Positions 55,100-62,953 of a stretch of 64,000 nucleotides of DNA are shown here, one piece after another. Position 1 is the stretch's first letter, and every line of letters starts with the position of its first letter. Source of the DNA: Eisenbergiella tayi (GTDB lineage: Bacteria; Bacillota; Clostridia; Lachnospirales; Lachnospiraceae); the NCBI RefSeq assembly GCF_001881565.1, contig NZ_MPDJ01000005.1, positions 186,001 through 250,000 on the forward strand. Reading direction: 5' to 3'. Below the pieces are notes generated by a model. The model ran no database searches. It saw nothing but the letters and a program-made list of their open reading frames with translations, and had not been told where the DNA came from. A program made the position numbers and the translations under genes.

Positions 55100-56031
55100 C
55101 AGAGTTCTCTCCGTATCTGTAAGGAAAGAGCGTCCGCCAGGGCCAGCCGCTCCTTCACTCCCCCTTCTCCCTGTACCTGACGGCCGCCATACATCACCGT
55201 CAGCCGGAACCTTTCCGTTTCTTCTGTTTTTTCTGTCACGCTGTATGCCGCAGCCGGCTGGCTGCAGTCCGCCTGCAGGACCTCCAGCACGCGCCGCTCC
55301 GCCTCAAAGGAAAGCAGGCTCTCCCTGTGGCAAAGCTGCGCTACAGCCTCCCTGTACTCCCAGTCCGACCGGCCTTCCACGGCAATAATCCCCTGACAGG
55401 CGGCGGGAAGAAAAAGGGACGGCTCCAGCGGAGTGAAGGAAAAACGCTCCTTTTCTTTCTCCATAATACCCAGACGGTCCAAACCGGCCTTGGCAAGAAT
55501 AATCCCGTCATACTGGCCCGCTTCCAGCTTGGAAAGGCGCGTTTCCACATTTCCCCGGATCAGCTCCACCCGGGCCTGCGGGCAAAGCTCCTTTACATAT
55601 AGCTCCCGCCGCTTGCTGCCGGTTCCGATAACAGGCCGGGGCGGAAGACTTGCAAAGCCCGCTTTTGCCCCCTCAGGCCCGGTCCCTTCCGAGCCTTTTT
55701 TTCTCACCTGTACCAGAACATCCCTGGCATCCGCTCTTTGGGGCACTGCCAGGATTTCCAGACCTTCCGCCAGACACATGGGAAGATCCTTCGCACTATG
55801 TACCGCTATATCCACTTTTTTTTCCAGAAGTGCCGCCTCCAGTTCGGAAACAAACAGCCCTTTGTCCCCGATTTCCCCCAGCGGCTTATCCAGGATTCTG
55901 TCTCCTTTGGTTTTTATGATCACCGTCTCAATCCTGGCATCCGGCAGGCACGCGCGCAGGGCGTCCGCCACCATTCCGGTCTGCACCAGCGCCAGCCGGC
56001 TTCCTCTGGTACCGATTCTGATTTCCGTCAT
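55099..56031 (-). CDS. hemC: Hydroxymethylbilane synthase (porphobilinogen deaminase)
   Basis: The 310-residue enzyme polymerises four porphobilinogens. Visible signatures are IRIGTRGSRLALVQT, the Asp-containing DIAVHSAKDLPM, GTGSKRRELYVKEL, IRGNVETRLSKLEAGQYDGIILA (split by eye) and ACQGIIAVEGR. The dipyrromethane-carrying Cys is expected in LQADCSQPAAAYS, where the family usually has GGC; the residue is present although its context differs. The start overlaps the previous gene by 4 nt. Confidence 0.95.
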   Translation of the reverse strand: MTEIRIGTRGSRLALVQTGMVADALRACLPDARIETVIIKTKGDRILDKPLGEIGDKGLFVSELEAALLEKKVDIAVHSAKDLPMCLAEGLEILAVPQRADARDVLVQVRKKGSEGTGPEGAKAGFASLPPRPVIGTGSKRRELYVKELCPQARVELIRGNVETRLSKLEAGQYDGIILAKAGLDRLGIMEKEKERFSFTPLEPSLFLPAACQGIIAVEGRSDWEYREAVAQLCHRESLLSFEAERRVLEVLQADCSQPAAAYSVTEKTEETERFRLTVMYGGRQVQGEGGVKERLALADALSLQIRREL

Positions 56032-56684
56032 CCTTTTCCTCCCTTTGCAGGCGCCGATGCTTCAAGAAGCTCTGCAAGATATGTTTCCAGCTCCGGTTCT
56101 TCCGCCTGGAAATCCCGCTTTCTGCAATAAACAAACAGAGCCTCCAGACATGCCGCCCTTCTTTTCTGTTCCGGCAGAAGCTCAAGCACCCTCTCCCTCA
56201 GCCTTCCCAGTATTTCTATGGTATTCCCCAGGCCCCCCGGCAATTCCTGTTCCATCGTTTTTCTTACAAAAGAAGCGGCGGCCGGGCTTTTTCCGTCTGT
56301 GGAAATTCCGACGGTCAGCGGCCCTTCCTGTATCAGCGCCGGGAAAAAGAAGCTGCACTTTTCCCTGTCATCCACCACATTCACCGGGATATGCCGCTCC
56401 CGGCACCAACCGGCCGCCCAGGCGTTGACCTCTTCTTTATCCGTAGCCGCAATGACAAAACAGGCGCCTTCCAGGTCTTCTTCACAGGCTTCCCTGTAAA
56501 CAAAAGTCAAAGCCTCCCCCGAACGGGACAGCTGCTCCAGTTCTTCTTCGATTGCAGGTGCGATACAGGTCAAAACCGGCCCGAAAGGAAGCAGCTTCTC
56601 CACCTTTCTTGCCGCCACACGGCCTCCTCCGAGTATAACTCCCTTTTTTCCCCCGATTTCCATAAAAAACGGAAAATGTCCCAT
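56028..56684 (-). CDS. Precorrin-2 dehydrogenase / sirohydrochlorin ferrochelatase-type protein
   Basis: The 218-residue protein begins with a Rossmann fold (EIGGKKGVILGGGRVAARKVEKLLPFG) and continues with VIAATDKEEVNAWAAGWCRERHIPVNVVDD and CSFFFPALIQEGPLTVGISTDGKSP, as in SirC/Met8/CysG N-terminal domains. It oxidises precorrin-2 to sirohydrochlorin with NAD and may insert iron to give siroheme. No separate chelatase is present in the operon. ATG at 56684 follows GGAAGGAGGAAATA. Confidence 0.92.
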   Translation of the reverse strand: MGHFPFFMEIGGKKGVILGGGRVAARKVEKLLPFGPVLTCIAPAIEEELEQLSRSGEALTFVYREACEEDLEGACFVIAATDKEEVNAWAAGWCRERHIPVNVVDDREKCSFFFPALIQEGPLTVGISTDGKSPAAASFVRKTMEQELPGGLGNTIEILGRLRERVLELLPEQKRRAACLEALFVYCRKRDFQAEEPELETYLAELLEASAPAKGGKG

Positions 56685-56741
56685 TATTTCCTCCCTTCCC
56701 GCAAAAAGCCGCCTCATGCATCCGCTTCCTGCAGGGTGTCC

Positions 56742-57908
56742 TTACTCCTGATTCTCTTCACAGACTTTCAAAACCGCTTCAAAAGACGCGGCATCCAGCT
56801 TATCCCGCAGGAAATACAGGATTTTGTCCGGCCCGCAGCCGGCGAACCTTTCCTTCCATGTATCCAGCCTTCCGGCGGCATCATGAAAGGCCAGCGTCTT
56901 GTACAGGGTATCCAGTTCCCTGGCCATCATTTCCCCGGCATCCAGAATGGCCTGCTGCTTACGGATGTTATTCCTGCTCGCCAGCCGTTCGAAATCATCT
57001 ATGGATATCAGCCGGCAGCCGGGAAGGGTTCCGATATCCTTATCCATATCCGCAGGCACGGCGATATCGATAAAAAGACGTTCTCTGCCATCCGCCAGAT
57101 AACCGGCTGCCTCTCCTGCCGTCAGAGTATAGTGAGGGCTTTCCGTTGCGGAAATGATCACATCCGCCTGCTCCAGATAATCATAGCGCTCCCCGTACTC
57201 CACCACGGTAAGCGCTCCTTTAGCACTCCCCGTTACCGCATGGTTCCTTTTGGTGGCGAGCACATGGATATTTCCGTGATCCAGCAGATTTTTAAGGATA
57301 ATACTTCCCATTTTTCCGCTTCCGCCGATGAGAAGTACCCGAAGGAAGCTGTCCGTCCTCTGGTTTTCCACGCCTGGCAGCCCTTTTTCCGTCCGCCCCG
57401 GCCCGCTCTCCGCCTTAAATACCTCATTGGAAACCAGAGTGGCAATGGAAACGGAAGCTTTGGAAATCTCCGTTTCCGTCTTGATTTTTTTAGCGCACGC
57501 CAATGCTCCCTGGAACGCCGTATTCAGCTCATACCCTGGTTTTCCTTCCTTACAGGAAAATAAATAAGCCTGCCGCATCTGTCCCAGGATCTCGTCCTCT
57601 CCCAGAACCATAGAATCCATGCCGCAGGTAACCCTGTATAAATGCTCCAGGGCCTTTTTACCCTGAAACCGTCTGGAAATCCGGCGCAGCTGTGTTTCTT
57701 CCATACCGCTCTTATCCGCCAGCAGCCTTTCCAGCAAAGAGAAACTGTTTTCCCCGCCCGTCACATAGATCTCCGTCCGGTTACAGGTATTGAGCACCAC
57801 CGCCTGGCCTGTCTGCTCCAGAAATTTCTTTTTTTCCTCTTCGGAAAACACAAAACATTTTCTCACTTCCTCCGGTGCGGATTTGAAGCTGATGCTGATA
57901 CATTCCAT
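56742..57908 (-). CDS. hemA: Glutamyl-tRNA reductase
   Basis: The 388-residue enzyme reduces glutamyl-tRNA to glutamate-1-semialdehyde. The active-site Cys42 is in VVLNTCNRTEIY. The segment VTCGMDSMVLGEDEILGQMRQAY and the NADPH-binding LLIGGSGKMGSIILKNLL follow, with ISATESPHYTL after that. ATG at 57908 is preceded by GGAGGAAAT. It is the first gene of the operon hemA, sirC-like, hemC, cobA-hemD, hemB, hemL. Two strong palindromes precede it. Confidence 0.96.
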   Translation of the reverse strand: MECISISFKSAPEEVRKCFVFSEEEKKKFLEQTGQAVVLNTCNRTEIYVTGGENSFSLLERLLADKSGMEETQLRRISRRFQGKKALEHLYRVTCGMDSMVLGEDEILGQMRQAYLFSCKEGKPGYELNTAFQGALACAKKIKTETEISKASVSIATLVSNEVFKAESGPGRTEKGLPGVENQRTDSFLRVLLIGGSGKMGSIILKNLLDHGNIHVLATKRNHAVTGSAKGALTVVEYGERYDYLEQADVIISATESPHYTLTAGEAAGYLADGRERLFIDIAVPADMDKDIGTLPGCRLISIDDFERLASRNNIRKQQAILDAGEMMARELDTLYKTLAFHDAAGRLDTWKERFAGCGPDKILYFLRDKLDAASFEAVLKVCEENQE

Positions 57909-57969
57909 ATTTCCTCCATTATGCCTTACATAGGGCATGGATCTTTTTTTCTGAAAGTTAGTTTACTGC

Positions 57970-58032
57970 TCCTGCCCATTGGCCCGCTGTACCGGCTGCC
58001 TCGCAGCCGGTACAGCGGGCCAATGGGCAGGA
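57970..58032. repeat. Perfect 30-bp palindrome upstream of hemA (element C)
   Basis: The arms 57970-57999 and 58003-58032 are exact reverse complements, with a 3-nt loop (CTC). The left arm starts TCCTGCCCATTGGCCCGC. It is GC-rich and has no T-run on either side, so it is not a standard terminator. It lies 62 bp before the hemA start, in the likely 5' untranslated region or across the promoter; no good promoter was found between it and hemA. Confidence 0.9.
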
Positions 58033-58046
58033 ACAATCTACATGAA

Positions 58047-58090
58047 CCAAGGTCAAGCGCGCTGACGTTAGCTTGACCTTGGCCTTTTTC
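58047..58090 (+). terminator. Intrinsic terminator-like hairpin, plus-strand polarity
   Basis: CCAAGGTCAAGC (58047-58058) and GCTTGACCTTGG (58071-58082) form a perfect 12-bp stem, followed by CCTTTTTCTT on the plus strand. No plus-strand gene precedes it. On the minus strand, the direction of both flanking operons, the T-run would be before the stem, so its role is unclear. Confidence 0.6.
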
Positions 58091-58118
58091 TTATTTTCTC
58101 ATTATGACGGCGCTCACC

Positions 58119-58284
58119 CTAGAGCGTGTCTGAAAATTACTTTCCGTCAGATGTGCGGCACACTTTGTGGGAGATTTGGTTCCAATGAGGGAGGCGTAGC
58201 GGGCTACGTTGACCGAATTGGAACCAAATATACCTCAAAGTGAGGCGTACAGATGGCGGGAATGAATTTTCAAACACACTCTAG
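58119..58284. repeat. Long imperfect palindrome at the end of the sulfite-reductase fusion gene (element D)
   Basis: The two halves (58119-58200 and 58201-58284) are inverted copies that share CTAGAG-GTGT, TGAAAATT, CACTTTG and ATTTGGTTCCAAT, with the tip hairpin CGTAGC-GG-GCTACG. The right end contains the TAG stop codon of the gene at 58281. With elements B and C it fills the 370-bp region between hemA and the fusion gene, where no gene is seen. It has the look of an interspersed palindromic repeat family. Confidence 0.85.
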
Positions 58285-60881
58285 CAGGTAGCTCCGCCCT
58301 TCAGATGCAGGCTGGCTCCGACGATTTCCTCTTTTCTGGCAAGGATCTCATCTCCCAGCAGCTGCTCCTGTACCTTTTCAAAGCCGATTCTGCTCACCGT
58401 GTCTGCAAAACGCTCTCCCGTATTTCCCTGTTCCCTGAAAAGAAGGATTGCCTTTTCCAGAACGGAAAGTACTTCTTCCTCACTGGTGAAGATTCTGTCA
58501 AGCGCCTGTCCGTGCGCGGTTCTCTTTCCCCAGCGCCCGCCTATGTAAACCTTATAGCCATAGGTTCCTTCATCCGCCGCATGGAACGGGCATTTTCCGA
58601 TACAGCGTCCGCAGTTATTGCACTTTTCTTCATCGATTACCAGCTTGCCGTCCGTAACCTGTGCGGCGCCCATAGGACAGATATCCGCCACCTGGCACTT
58701 GGCACATCCGCGGCAACTATCTATATTATAAGTGGGAATCCGCTGTCCGACAATACCAAAATCATTTAAATCCGGTTTTACACAATTGTTGGGGCATCCG
58801 CCGACTGCAATCTTGAATTTGTGAGGCAGCTTGACCTCATAATAACCGTGATAGAAACGTTCATGTATTTTTTCGGAGAGGGAGTAGGAATCCAGCTGTC
58901 CGTACTGGCAGGTTGTTCCCTTGCAGGCAACCACAGGACGAACCTTGGAACCCGTACCGCCGGTTTCCAGACCCGCTCCGGCCAGGAAATCCCGAAGCTC
59001 CTCTATTCTTTCATAAGGAACGCCCACGATTTCCATGGTAAGTCTGGTGGTCATTACCACGTCACCGTTTCCGTAAAGGGCTGCGGCATCCGCGATACAT
59101 CTGTTTTCTTCCGCTGTCACCTTACCGTTTCTTGTAATGACGCGGACATTAAAATTATTGGTTCCCTTGTTATGCAGGCATCCCAGCGCCTTTACCCGGG
59201 TAATATCCTCCGGCGACACCGTCACCTTCTCCGCCGCATTTCCGGTGCGTATTATATTAAAGAAGGAAGATCCCTCCAGCACCTTCGTATTGGTATAACC
59301 ATAATGCTTTAACCGGTTCTGAAGCAGATATGCACGTTTTCCCTTGGCACAGACTAACAGCAGCTTTTCTTCCTTTCCCATACCAAAGAAGCCCTGCTGA
59401 GGCATTTCTCCCTGCACCTTGTTCAGATCCACATAAGTGACGCCGGGAATGGTCGGGCCTGCGGGATTGACATCAATTATGCGGTAATCCGCTGCCGCGC
59501 CATCCATATATTCCGCAGGAGTGAAACTTTCCATCACTCCGTCCAGCTTATTCTTCAGGATCTGCACTGCCGTAACAAAAGGATGGATGGCTGTGGAGAA
59601 CGGCGGCGCATAAGCCAGATCCAGAGAGGTCATCTGATCCAGGGTTCCGCCGAAGGTTACGGCCATCACTCCGATATCCGTCATCTTATCCACGGCTCCC
59701 GGCCCCAGCACCTGAATTCCCAGCAGCCTGCGGGTTTTCCTGTCCGCGATCAGCTTGGTTGCAAAGAAAGAGGCATCGGGATAATAATGGGCTTTGTCAT
59801 CGGTTACAGCCAGAACGGTTTCCACATCATAACCGGCAGCCCTGGCAGCCTCTTCGGTCAGTCCGGTACGGCCTCCGTTCAGCCCGGGAAGCTTCACAAC
59901 ACCTGTCCCAAGGACACCGGGATAGCTCACGTCTTCACCGCCCAGCGCCAGAGCCAGGGTGCGTCCCTCCATATTGGCGGAAGAGCCCATAGGAGACCAC
60001 TGTCTTTCCCCTGTCATGCGGTTCGTTACCATAGCACAGTCCCCTGCCGCATATACATCCGGAAGGTTGGTGCGCATTTTATCATCCACCAGGATAGTGC
60101 CCTTAAACATCTCCACTCCTGCCTCCTGGCAAAAGCCTGTATTCGGACGGATCCCTATGGACAAAATCACCAGCTCTGCCGGCAAAAAGCCTTTATCGGT
60201 TTTTACTCCTTCCGCCTTCTGCGATCCGGTGATTCCCTCCAGTTTCGTAGAGGTCAGTACACGGATTCCTTTTTTCTCCAGGTGACGCTTCGCATAATCG
60301 GCCATTTCCCGGTCAAAGCCCGGCATTATCTGGGGCGCCATATCCATTACCGTAACGGAAATACCTTGAGCCAGAAGGTTCTCCGCAACCTCCAGGCCAA
60401 TGAAGCCTCCGCCTGCGACAACCGCTTTTTTCACCTGATGTTCCTTCAGATAATCTCTTGTTTCAATAGCGTCCTCCGGCGTACGCATGGTGAATACCCC
60501 GGGAAGCCTTACCCCTTCTAACGGCGGAACCACGGAAGAAGCCCCCGTCGCTATTACACAGGCATCATATTCATAAATCTCTTCCGCTCCGGTACGCAGA
60601 TTTCTGGCAATCGCCTTCTTTTCATGGCTGTCAAGTCCTGTAACCTCTCTCTCCGTCTGTACAAGAACTCCCGTCAGCGCGGCAAACCGGGCCGGCGTAT
60701 TCACAATGAGCTGATCCTTTCCTTCAATTACTTCCCCGATGTAATAGGGCAGGCCGCAGCCTGCATAGGAAATATCCCTGCCTTTGGTTACGATGGTAAC
60801 CTCCGCTTCCGGCATCACTCTCTTGTATTTCGCCGCGACTTTGGTTCCGGCTGCGACCCCTCCGATGACTAATAGTTTCAT
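58281..60881 (-). CDS. CoA-disulfide-reductase / rhodanese / siroheme sulfite reductase / ferredoxin fusion
   Basis: The 866-residue protein joins four modules. Residues 1-450 form a CoA-disulfide-reductase-type FAD/NAD(P)H oxidoreductase with the redox Cys42 (ISYAGCGLPYY). Residues about 465-545 form a rhodanese domain with Cys511 (LLVCAKGKRAY). Residues about 560-715 form a nitrite/sulfite reductase domain with Cys653, 658, 696 and 700 (ACKGTTC, GGCPNNC) for the coupled 4Fe-4S/siroheme centre. Residues 720-770 hold two 4Fe-4S motifs (CRGCAKCQVADICP, CNNCGRCIGKCP). Electrons from NAD(P)H could reach siroheme within one chain. Sulfite, polysulfide or nitrite may be the substrate. It lies directly upstream of the siroheme operon on the same strand. 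The TAG stop is part of palindrome D. Confidence 0.9.
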   Translation of the reverse strand: MKLLVIGGVAAGTKVAAKYKRVMPEAEVTIVTKGRDISYAGCGLPYYIGEVIEGKDQLIVNTPARFAALTGVLVQTEREVTGLDSHEKKAIARNLRTGAEEIYEYDACVIATGASSVVPPLEGVRLPGVFTMRTPEDAIETRDYLKEHQVKKAVVAGGGFIGLEVAENLLAQGISVTVMDMAPQIMPGFDREMADYAKRHLEKKGIRVLTSTKLEGITGSQKAEGVKTDKGFLPAELVILSIGIRPNTGFCQEAGVEMFKGTILVDDKMRTNLPDVYAAGDCAMVTNRMTGERQWSPMGSSANMEGRTLALALGGEDVSYPGVLGTGVVKLPGLNGGRTGLTEEAARAAGYDVETVLAVTDDKAHYYPDASFFATKLIADRKTRRLLGIQVLGPGAVDKMTDIGVMAVTFGGTLDQMTSLDLAYAPPFSTAIHPFVTAVQILKNKLDGVMESFTPAEYMDGAAADYRIIDVNPAGPTIPGVTYVDLNKVQGEMPQQGFFGMGKEEKLLLVCAKGKRAYLLQNRLKHYGYTNTKVLEGSSFFNIIRTGNAAEKVTVSPEDITRVKALGCLHNKGTNNFNVRVITRNGKVTAEENRCIADAAALYGNGDVVMTTRLTMEIVGVPYERIEELRDFLAGAGLETGGTGSKVRPVVACKGTTCQYGQLDSYSLSEKIHERFYHGYYEVKLPHKFKIAVGGCPNNCVKPDLNDFGIVGQRIPTYNIDSCRGCAKCQVADICPMGAAQVTDGKLVIDEEKCNNCGRCIGKCPFHAADEGTYGYKVYIGGRWGKRTAHGQALDRIFTSEEEVLSVLEKAILLFREQGNTGERFADTVSRIGFEKVQEQLLGDEILARKEEIVGASLHLKGGATC

Positions 60882-61093
60882 GCTGATTTCTCCCTGTTTT
60901 TCTTATATGTAATTTTCCTGCCCCATCCGCAGGCAACGGGCCAATATCAGGCAAATCGAAATGCAGTCTGACATTGACCCGGGCAGTAGTAATTTAATGA
61001 TAATCCATTTTATCAATAAAGTGAAATAATATATTAATTGGTACCTATAAGATAAATTTATCCTTACCTTTCGTAGCCCCGGTACAGCCGGCC

Positions 61094-62200
61094 TTATGGT
61101 TCTGCCTTGTCATAAATACAGTGGACCCCTCTATGCTTCTGTATTCCTCCCAGACATTCTGCATTGCAGCGGACACAGCGGCGAATGTTTTCTTTCTGTC
61201 CGCAGCGCAGCTTATCAGGCCAGGCCGGATCTGCAATCAGCTGGCGGCTCATGGCAGCATAGGCAATGCGGCCGTCGGCAAGCTGCTGCTCCACAAAGTC
61301 CGGATCCGTCAGCCCGCCCACACCGCATACCGGCAGCTTCGTAATTTTCCGCACACAGTCACAATAGCGCAGAAAACAGCCTTCTTCTCCAAAATAAGGA
61401 TGATTGGCAGGCGGTATGGTATCCGTAAGGCTGGAATGATCCGCCAACGCCACATGAAAGCTGTTAACCCCTGCCTTTTCCAGCATGGGAATAAATACAG
61501 GGAGTTCTTCCGTTAATATGCCTGCATTCCCGTAATGCGGATTTTCCTGACGTACCGCAAGCTTATACTCAATTGTCATATCCGGCAGCGCCTGCCGTAC
61601 GGCGGATACCGCTTCCACGGCAAAATGCGCTCTCTTCTCCGGACTGCCGCCGTATGAATCCGTTCTTTCATTATAGATACCGGAGGAAAAACTGCCGCAC
61701 ATACGATCCCCATGTATCTGGATCATATCGAACCCTGCCTGCTTTGCCAGGACAGCCGCTTTCCCGAAGGATGATGTAATGGCCGATACCTTCTGAGAGG
61801 ACAGCTGTGTAATATATCTGCCTGTCTGCTGATTCAGCAGATGCCGAAGTTCCTCTGCCGTAATCTTTTTGGTGAGCAGGCCGGGAATGTATCTGAGCAT
61901 TCCTTTCACATCGCTGTCCGACTGATGAAGCTGGGCACACGCCAGACTGCCGCCGGCATGAATCAGCTCACACAGACGCTTATAATGGGCAAATCCTTTT
62001 TTACCGGACAGGCTGAAAAACCCTCTGTCCGACACCGGGACATCGCCGATAATAATCATGGCGCAGCCGCCCTCTGCGATAGCTGTAATTTTCTGCTCCA
62101 GCTCCTCTCCCCTGAGCCCCAGTGAGGTCGGTGCAAAAACAATACGGTTTTTTAAGGTAAGACCGCCGATTTCAACAGGGCTGAGAATCGTTTCGTACAC
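61094..62200 (-). CDS. NADH:flavin oxidoreductase, Old Yellow Enzyme family with 4Fe-4S site
   Basis: The 368-residue protein has the OYE barrel: LSPVEIGGLTLKNRIVFAPTSLG, FDMIQIHGDRMCGSF in the place of the usual QIHAAHG motif, SYGGSPEKRAHFAVE, and VCGVGGLTDPDFVEQQL. It ends with CVRCNAECLGG and a further Cys (GVHC), the iron-sulfur site of the 2,4-dienoyl-CoA-reductase/BaiCD subgroup. That subgroup usually has 640-680 residues; the C-terminal FAD/NAD domain is absent here, so another electron donor is needed. GTG at 62200, 8 nt after AAGGGGGG, is the start; it overlaps the MarR gene by 29 nt. Confidence 0.85.
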   Translation of the reverse strand: MYETILSPVEIGGLTLKNRIVFAPTSLGLRGEELEQKITAIAEGGCAMIIIGDVPVSDRGFFSLSGKKGFAHYKRLCELIHAGGSLACAQLHQSDSDVKGMLRYIPGLLTKKITAEELRHLLNQQTGRYITQLSSQKVSAITSSFGKAAVLAKQAGFDMIQIHGDRMCGSFSSGIYNERTDSYGGSPEKRAHFAVEAVSAVRQALPDMTIEYKLAVRQENPHYGNAGILTEELPVFIPMLEKAGVNSFHVALADHSSLTDTIPPANHPYFGEEGCFLRYCDCVRKITKLPVCGVGGLTDPDFVEQQLADGRIAYAAMSRQLIADPAWPDKLRCGQKENIRRCVRCNAECLGGIQKHRGVHCIYDKAEP

Positions 62201-62621
62201 AACAGATCCCCCCTTTTTCCGTATGCAGCTTCTGCAGCAAGTCCATCAGCTGTTCCTGTTCTTTGTTGGTAAGTCCCTTCAAAGCTTCTTTATCCCATCG
62301 GGAAAATAATTCATGGCTGAGACGGAATGCATCTTCCCCTTTTTTTGTCAGATGGAGGATATGGGCACGCCTGTCGTGAGGGTTCTGCTCCTGTATCAGG
62401 AACCCGTCCTTTATCAGCTTATTTATGGACCGGTTGGTATGCCCTGCGTCCATGCGGAGCGCCTGTGAAAGTTCTCCCGGGGCACACCCCGGATGCTTTC
62501 CGACGTACAGGATAAAATAGAGCTGTCCCGGAGACAGTCCCGCCCCTGAAAGCTGATTGCTGCAATACTCTGTGAAATCCTTGCGTAATATGCTCACGTA
62601 GTAAGCGAATGACTGGAGCAT
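62172..62621 (-). CDS. MarR-family transcriptional regulator
   Basis: The 149-residue protein has the MarR fold: SPGQLYFILYVGKHPGCAPGELSQAL, the recognition helix GHTNRSINKLIKDGFL and the wing NPHDRRAHILHLTKKGEDAF. It ends in a Cys-containing tail (GICCVRNDSQPC) whose cysteines might sense oxidants, which is inference. AGGAGG precedes ATG at 62621. It is co-transcribed with the overlapping flavoprotein gene and probably represses this promoter. Confidence 0.9.
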   Translation of the reverse strand: MLQSFAYYVSILRKDFTEYCSNQLSGAGLSPGQLYFILYVGKHPGCAPGELSQALRMDAGHTNRSINKLIKDGFLIQEQNPHDRRAHILHLTKKGEDAFRLSHELFSRWDKEALKGLTNKEQEQLMDLLQKLHTEKGGICCVRNDSQPC

Positions 62622-62637
62622 GGCAATACCTCCTGTT

Positions 62638-62680
62638 ACTTGATTAAGTCAAGTATATTCCCGATGTTTGACAATGTCAA
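62638..62680 (-). promoter_or_regulatory. Promoter with two palindromic operators for the MarR/flavoprotein operon
   Basis: On the minus strand TTGACA (62675-62680) and TATACT (62652-62657) are 17 bp apart. A 13-bp perfect palindrome, TTGACAATGTCAA (62668-62680), covers the -35 box. The palindrome ACTTGATTAAGTCAAGT (62638-62654) covers the end of the -10 box and the start site. Both share TTGA/TCAA half-sites, as expected for a MarR repressor acting on its own promoter. Confidence 0.7.
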
Positions 62681-62953
62681 TCTTTTCTCTTCTTAACTGG
62701 CAGAATGCAATACAGGTAGGTAATGTAACATTTGTTCTTTTATCTGTCCTTTAACAAAAAATCCCCATTGAATATCCCCTGCGGTAATAGTAAACTATGA
62801 TCATATGAAAATCTTCCTTTCACAAGGGCATAAATAAAAAACAATTGTCCAGATCATAAACCCACTGCTTTTCCGAGGATGCCGACTGCTGCTCCGTCAG
62901 CCTGTTGGCATTACCTCATGAAAATAATTAATATACTTATAGGAGAAAATACT
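62681..62953. other. Intergenic region between divergent genes
   Basis: About 270 bp separate the MarR promoter from the aminotransferase gene. It is AT-rich in the centre and contains no recognised gene. A promoter for the plus-strand gene must be here, but none stands out. Confidence 0.4.

Noticed and set aside
56391..57563. Plus-strand frame of 390 codons
   Set aside because: It is antisense to hemA and the SirC-like gene, both clearly recognised.
57909..58280. Cobalamin or other riboswitch ahead of hemA
   Set aside because: The region is fully taken up by palindromes; no B12-box-like or other known aptamer core was recognised.
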